A stretch of 64,000 nucleotides of DNA from Rhodopseudomonas palustris (GTDB taxonomy: Bacteria; Pseudomonadota; Alphaproteobacteria; Rhizobiales; Xanthobacteraceae), in NCBI RefSeq assembly GCF_003031265.1, contig NZ_CP019966.1, positions 186,001 through 250,000 on the forward strand, given 5' to 3'. Position numbers and translations under genes: made by a program. The stretch's first letter is position 1, and every line of letters begins with the position of its first letter. Positions 63,280 to 64,000 of the stretch are shown here, one piece after another. Below the pieces are notes generated by a model. The model made no database searches and was not told where the DNA came from. It saw nothing but the letters and a program-made list of their open reading frames with translations.

Positions 63280-64000
63280 ATGCTGCGCATCAACAAACTG
63301 CTGATCCCGGGCGTCGACAAGAAGCTGCTGGTCCGCGATGCGGCCAAGCTGATGCCCGACGTGTCGCGGCGGCGTTTCCTCGCAGGGGGTGCCAGCCTCG
63401 GGGCGCTGACGCTACTGACCGGCTGCGACGTGGTCGACGGCGCCTCGGCCGAAACGCTGCTGGCCCAGGTGTCGAAGTTCAACGACGCGGTGCAGGCGGC
63501 GATCTTCAACCCGAACACGCTGGCGCCGACCTTCAGCGAGAAGGACATCACCCGGCCGTTTCCGTTCAACGCCTACTACTCGCTCGACGAAGCGCCGACG
63601 ATCGACGGCAGCGACTGGAAGCTGGAGGTGTCGGGCCTGGTCCAGAACAAGAAGAGCTGGACGCTGCAGGAACTAACGCAGCTGCCCGAGGTGTCGCAGA
63701 TCACCCGGCATGTCTGCGTCGAAGGCTGGAGCGCGATCGGCCATTGGAGCGGCGTTCGGCTGCGCGACTTCCTCGAACTGATCGGGGCCGACACCAAGGC
63801 GAACTACGTCTGGTTCCGCTGTGCCGACGACTACACCTCGCCGATCGATATGCCGACAGCGCTGCATCCGCAGACCCAGATGACCTTCAAGTTCGGCGGC
63901 GAGGTGCTGCCCCGCGCCTACGGCTATCCGATGAAGATCCGGATTCCGACCAAGCTAGGCTTCAAGAACCCCAAATACGTCGTGTCGATGGAAGTCACAA
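63280..64000 (+). CDS. Molybdopterin-dependent oxidoreductase (sulfite oxidase/MsrP-like), N-terminal part
   Basis: 240 codons are present; the gene runs off the window. A Tat signal with SRRRFLAGGASLG (about 29-41) and a nearby LLTGCD (possible lipobox). The core has WKLEVSGLVQNKKSW, then RHVCVEGWSAIGHWSG, in which the Cys is the molybdenum ligand, and RCADDYTSPIDMPTALHPQTQMT. This is the sulfite oxidase/nitrate reductase-like fold of YedY/MsrP type. An exported enzyme working with the upstream cytochrome b is likely; the substrate is unknown. Confidence 0.85.
   Translation, partial: MLRINKLLIPGVDKKLLVRDAAKLMPDVSRRRFLAGGASLGALTLLTGCDVVDGASAETLLAQVSKFNDAVQAAIFNPNTLAPTFSEKDITRPFPFNAYYSLDEAPTIDGSDWKLEVSGLVQNKKSWTLQELTQLPEVSQITRHVCVEGWSAIGHWSGVRLRDFLELIGADTKANYVWFRCADDYTSPIDMPTALHPQTQMTFKFGGEVLPRAYGYPMKIRIPTKLGFKNPKYVVSMEVT

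Overview
The window is 64 kb of high-GC, gene-dense chromosome from an alphaproteobacterium of the Rhodopseudomonas/Bradyrhizobium group, most likely Rhodopseudomonas palustris or a very close relative. The grounds are: the five-gene atpHAGDC operon without the Fo genes, the mdh-sucCD-sucAB-lpd operon, ccmABCDG, a malonyl-CoA synthetase beside sdhCDAB, and three families of intergenic palindromic repeats that I recognise from these genomes. Nearly everything is housekeeping. I see no prophage, insertion sequence, CRISPR array, rRNA, tRNA or toxin-antitoxin pair.

Layout. 1-6.4 kb: end of an EnvC-type gene, ctpA, a divergent polysaccharide deacetylase and an RppH-type Nudix hydrolase; then a minus-strand glycosyltransferase facing a UDP-glucuronate decarboxylase-like epimerase that is coupled to a second RppH-like Nudix gene. 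6.6-11.8 kb: F1 ATP synthase operon (minus) with repeats in two of its spacers. 12.2-17.8 kb: rlpA behind a long AT-rich leader, priA, xerC, and two poorly known membrane proteins. 17.9-28.2 kb: one minus-strand TCA block (mdh, sucC, sucD, sucA, sucB, a MAPEG protein, an SDR oxidoreductase, lpd). 28.3-37.9 kb: zapE, thpR, an esterase sharing its start with a divergent ABC exporter pair, a BI-1 protein, an acetyltransferase, and DUF2794 and DUF1223 genes with a candidate small RNA between them. 38.1-43.9 kb: acnA and, divergently, the cytochrome c maturation operon. 44-50.6 kb: a helix-hairpin-helix protein, yciB-ftsY, a pseudouridine synthase carrying an in-frame repeat, topoisomerase IB and acs. 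50.9-54.6 kb: an L,D-transpeptidase, a proline-rich OmpA protein, and a stress-type flavin-binding protein with a small proline-rich partner. 54.9-64 kb: sdhCDAB, a CDF metal exporter, matB, a FAS1 protein, a cytochrome b561-type protein and the start of a Tat-exported molybdopterin oxidoreductase.

The genes form a respiratory and central-carbon core: aconitase, 2-oxoglutarate dehydrogenase, succinyl-CoA synthetase, succinate dehydrogenase and malate dehydrogenase all lie here, with acyl-CoA entry enzymes (Acs, MatB), cytochrome c maturation and ATP synthase. Around them is envelope and division machinery (EnvC-like, CtpA, RlpA, ZapE, YciB, FtsY, L,D-transpeptidase, OmpA).

The best candidates for new biology are a structured, terminated small RNA at 36963-37084; an exact EcfG-type general stress promoter ahead of the flavin-binding/proline-rich pair near 54.6 kb; a palindromic repeat translated inside a pseudouridine synthase; paired hairpins in the sucD-sucA spacer; and a dyad centred between the -35 and -10 of a candidate acs promoter. 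I found no convincing wholly new multi-gene system.
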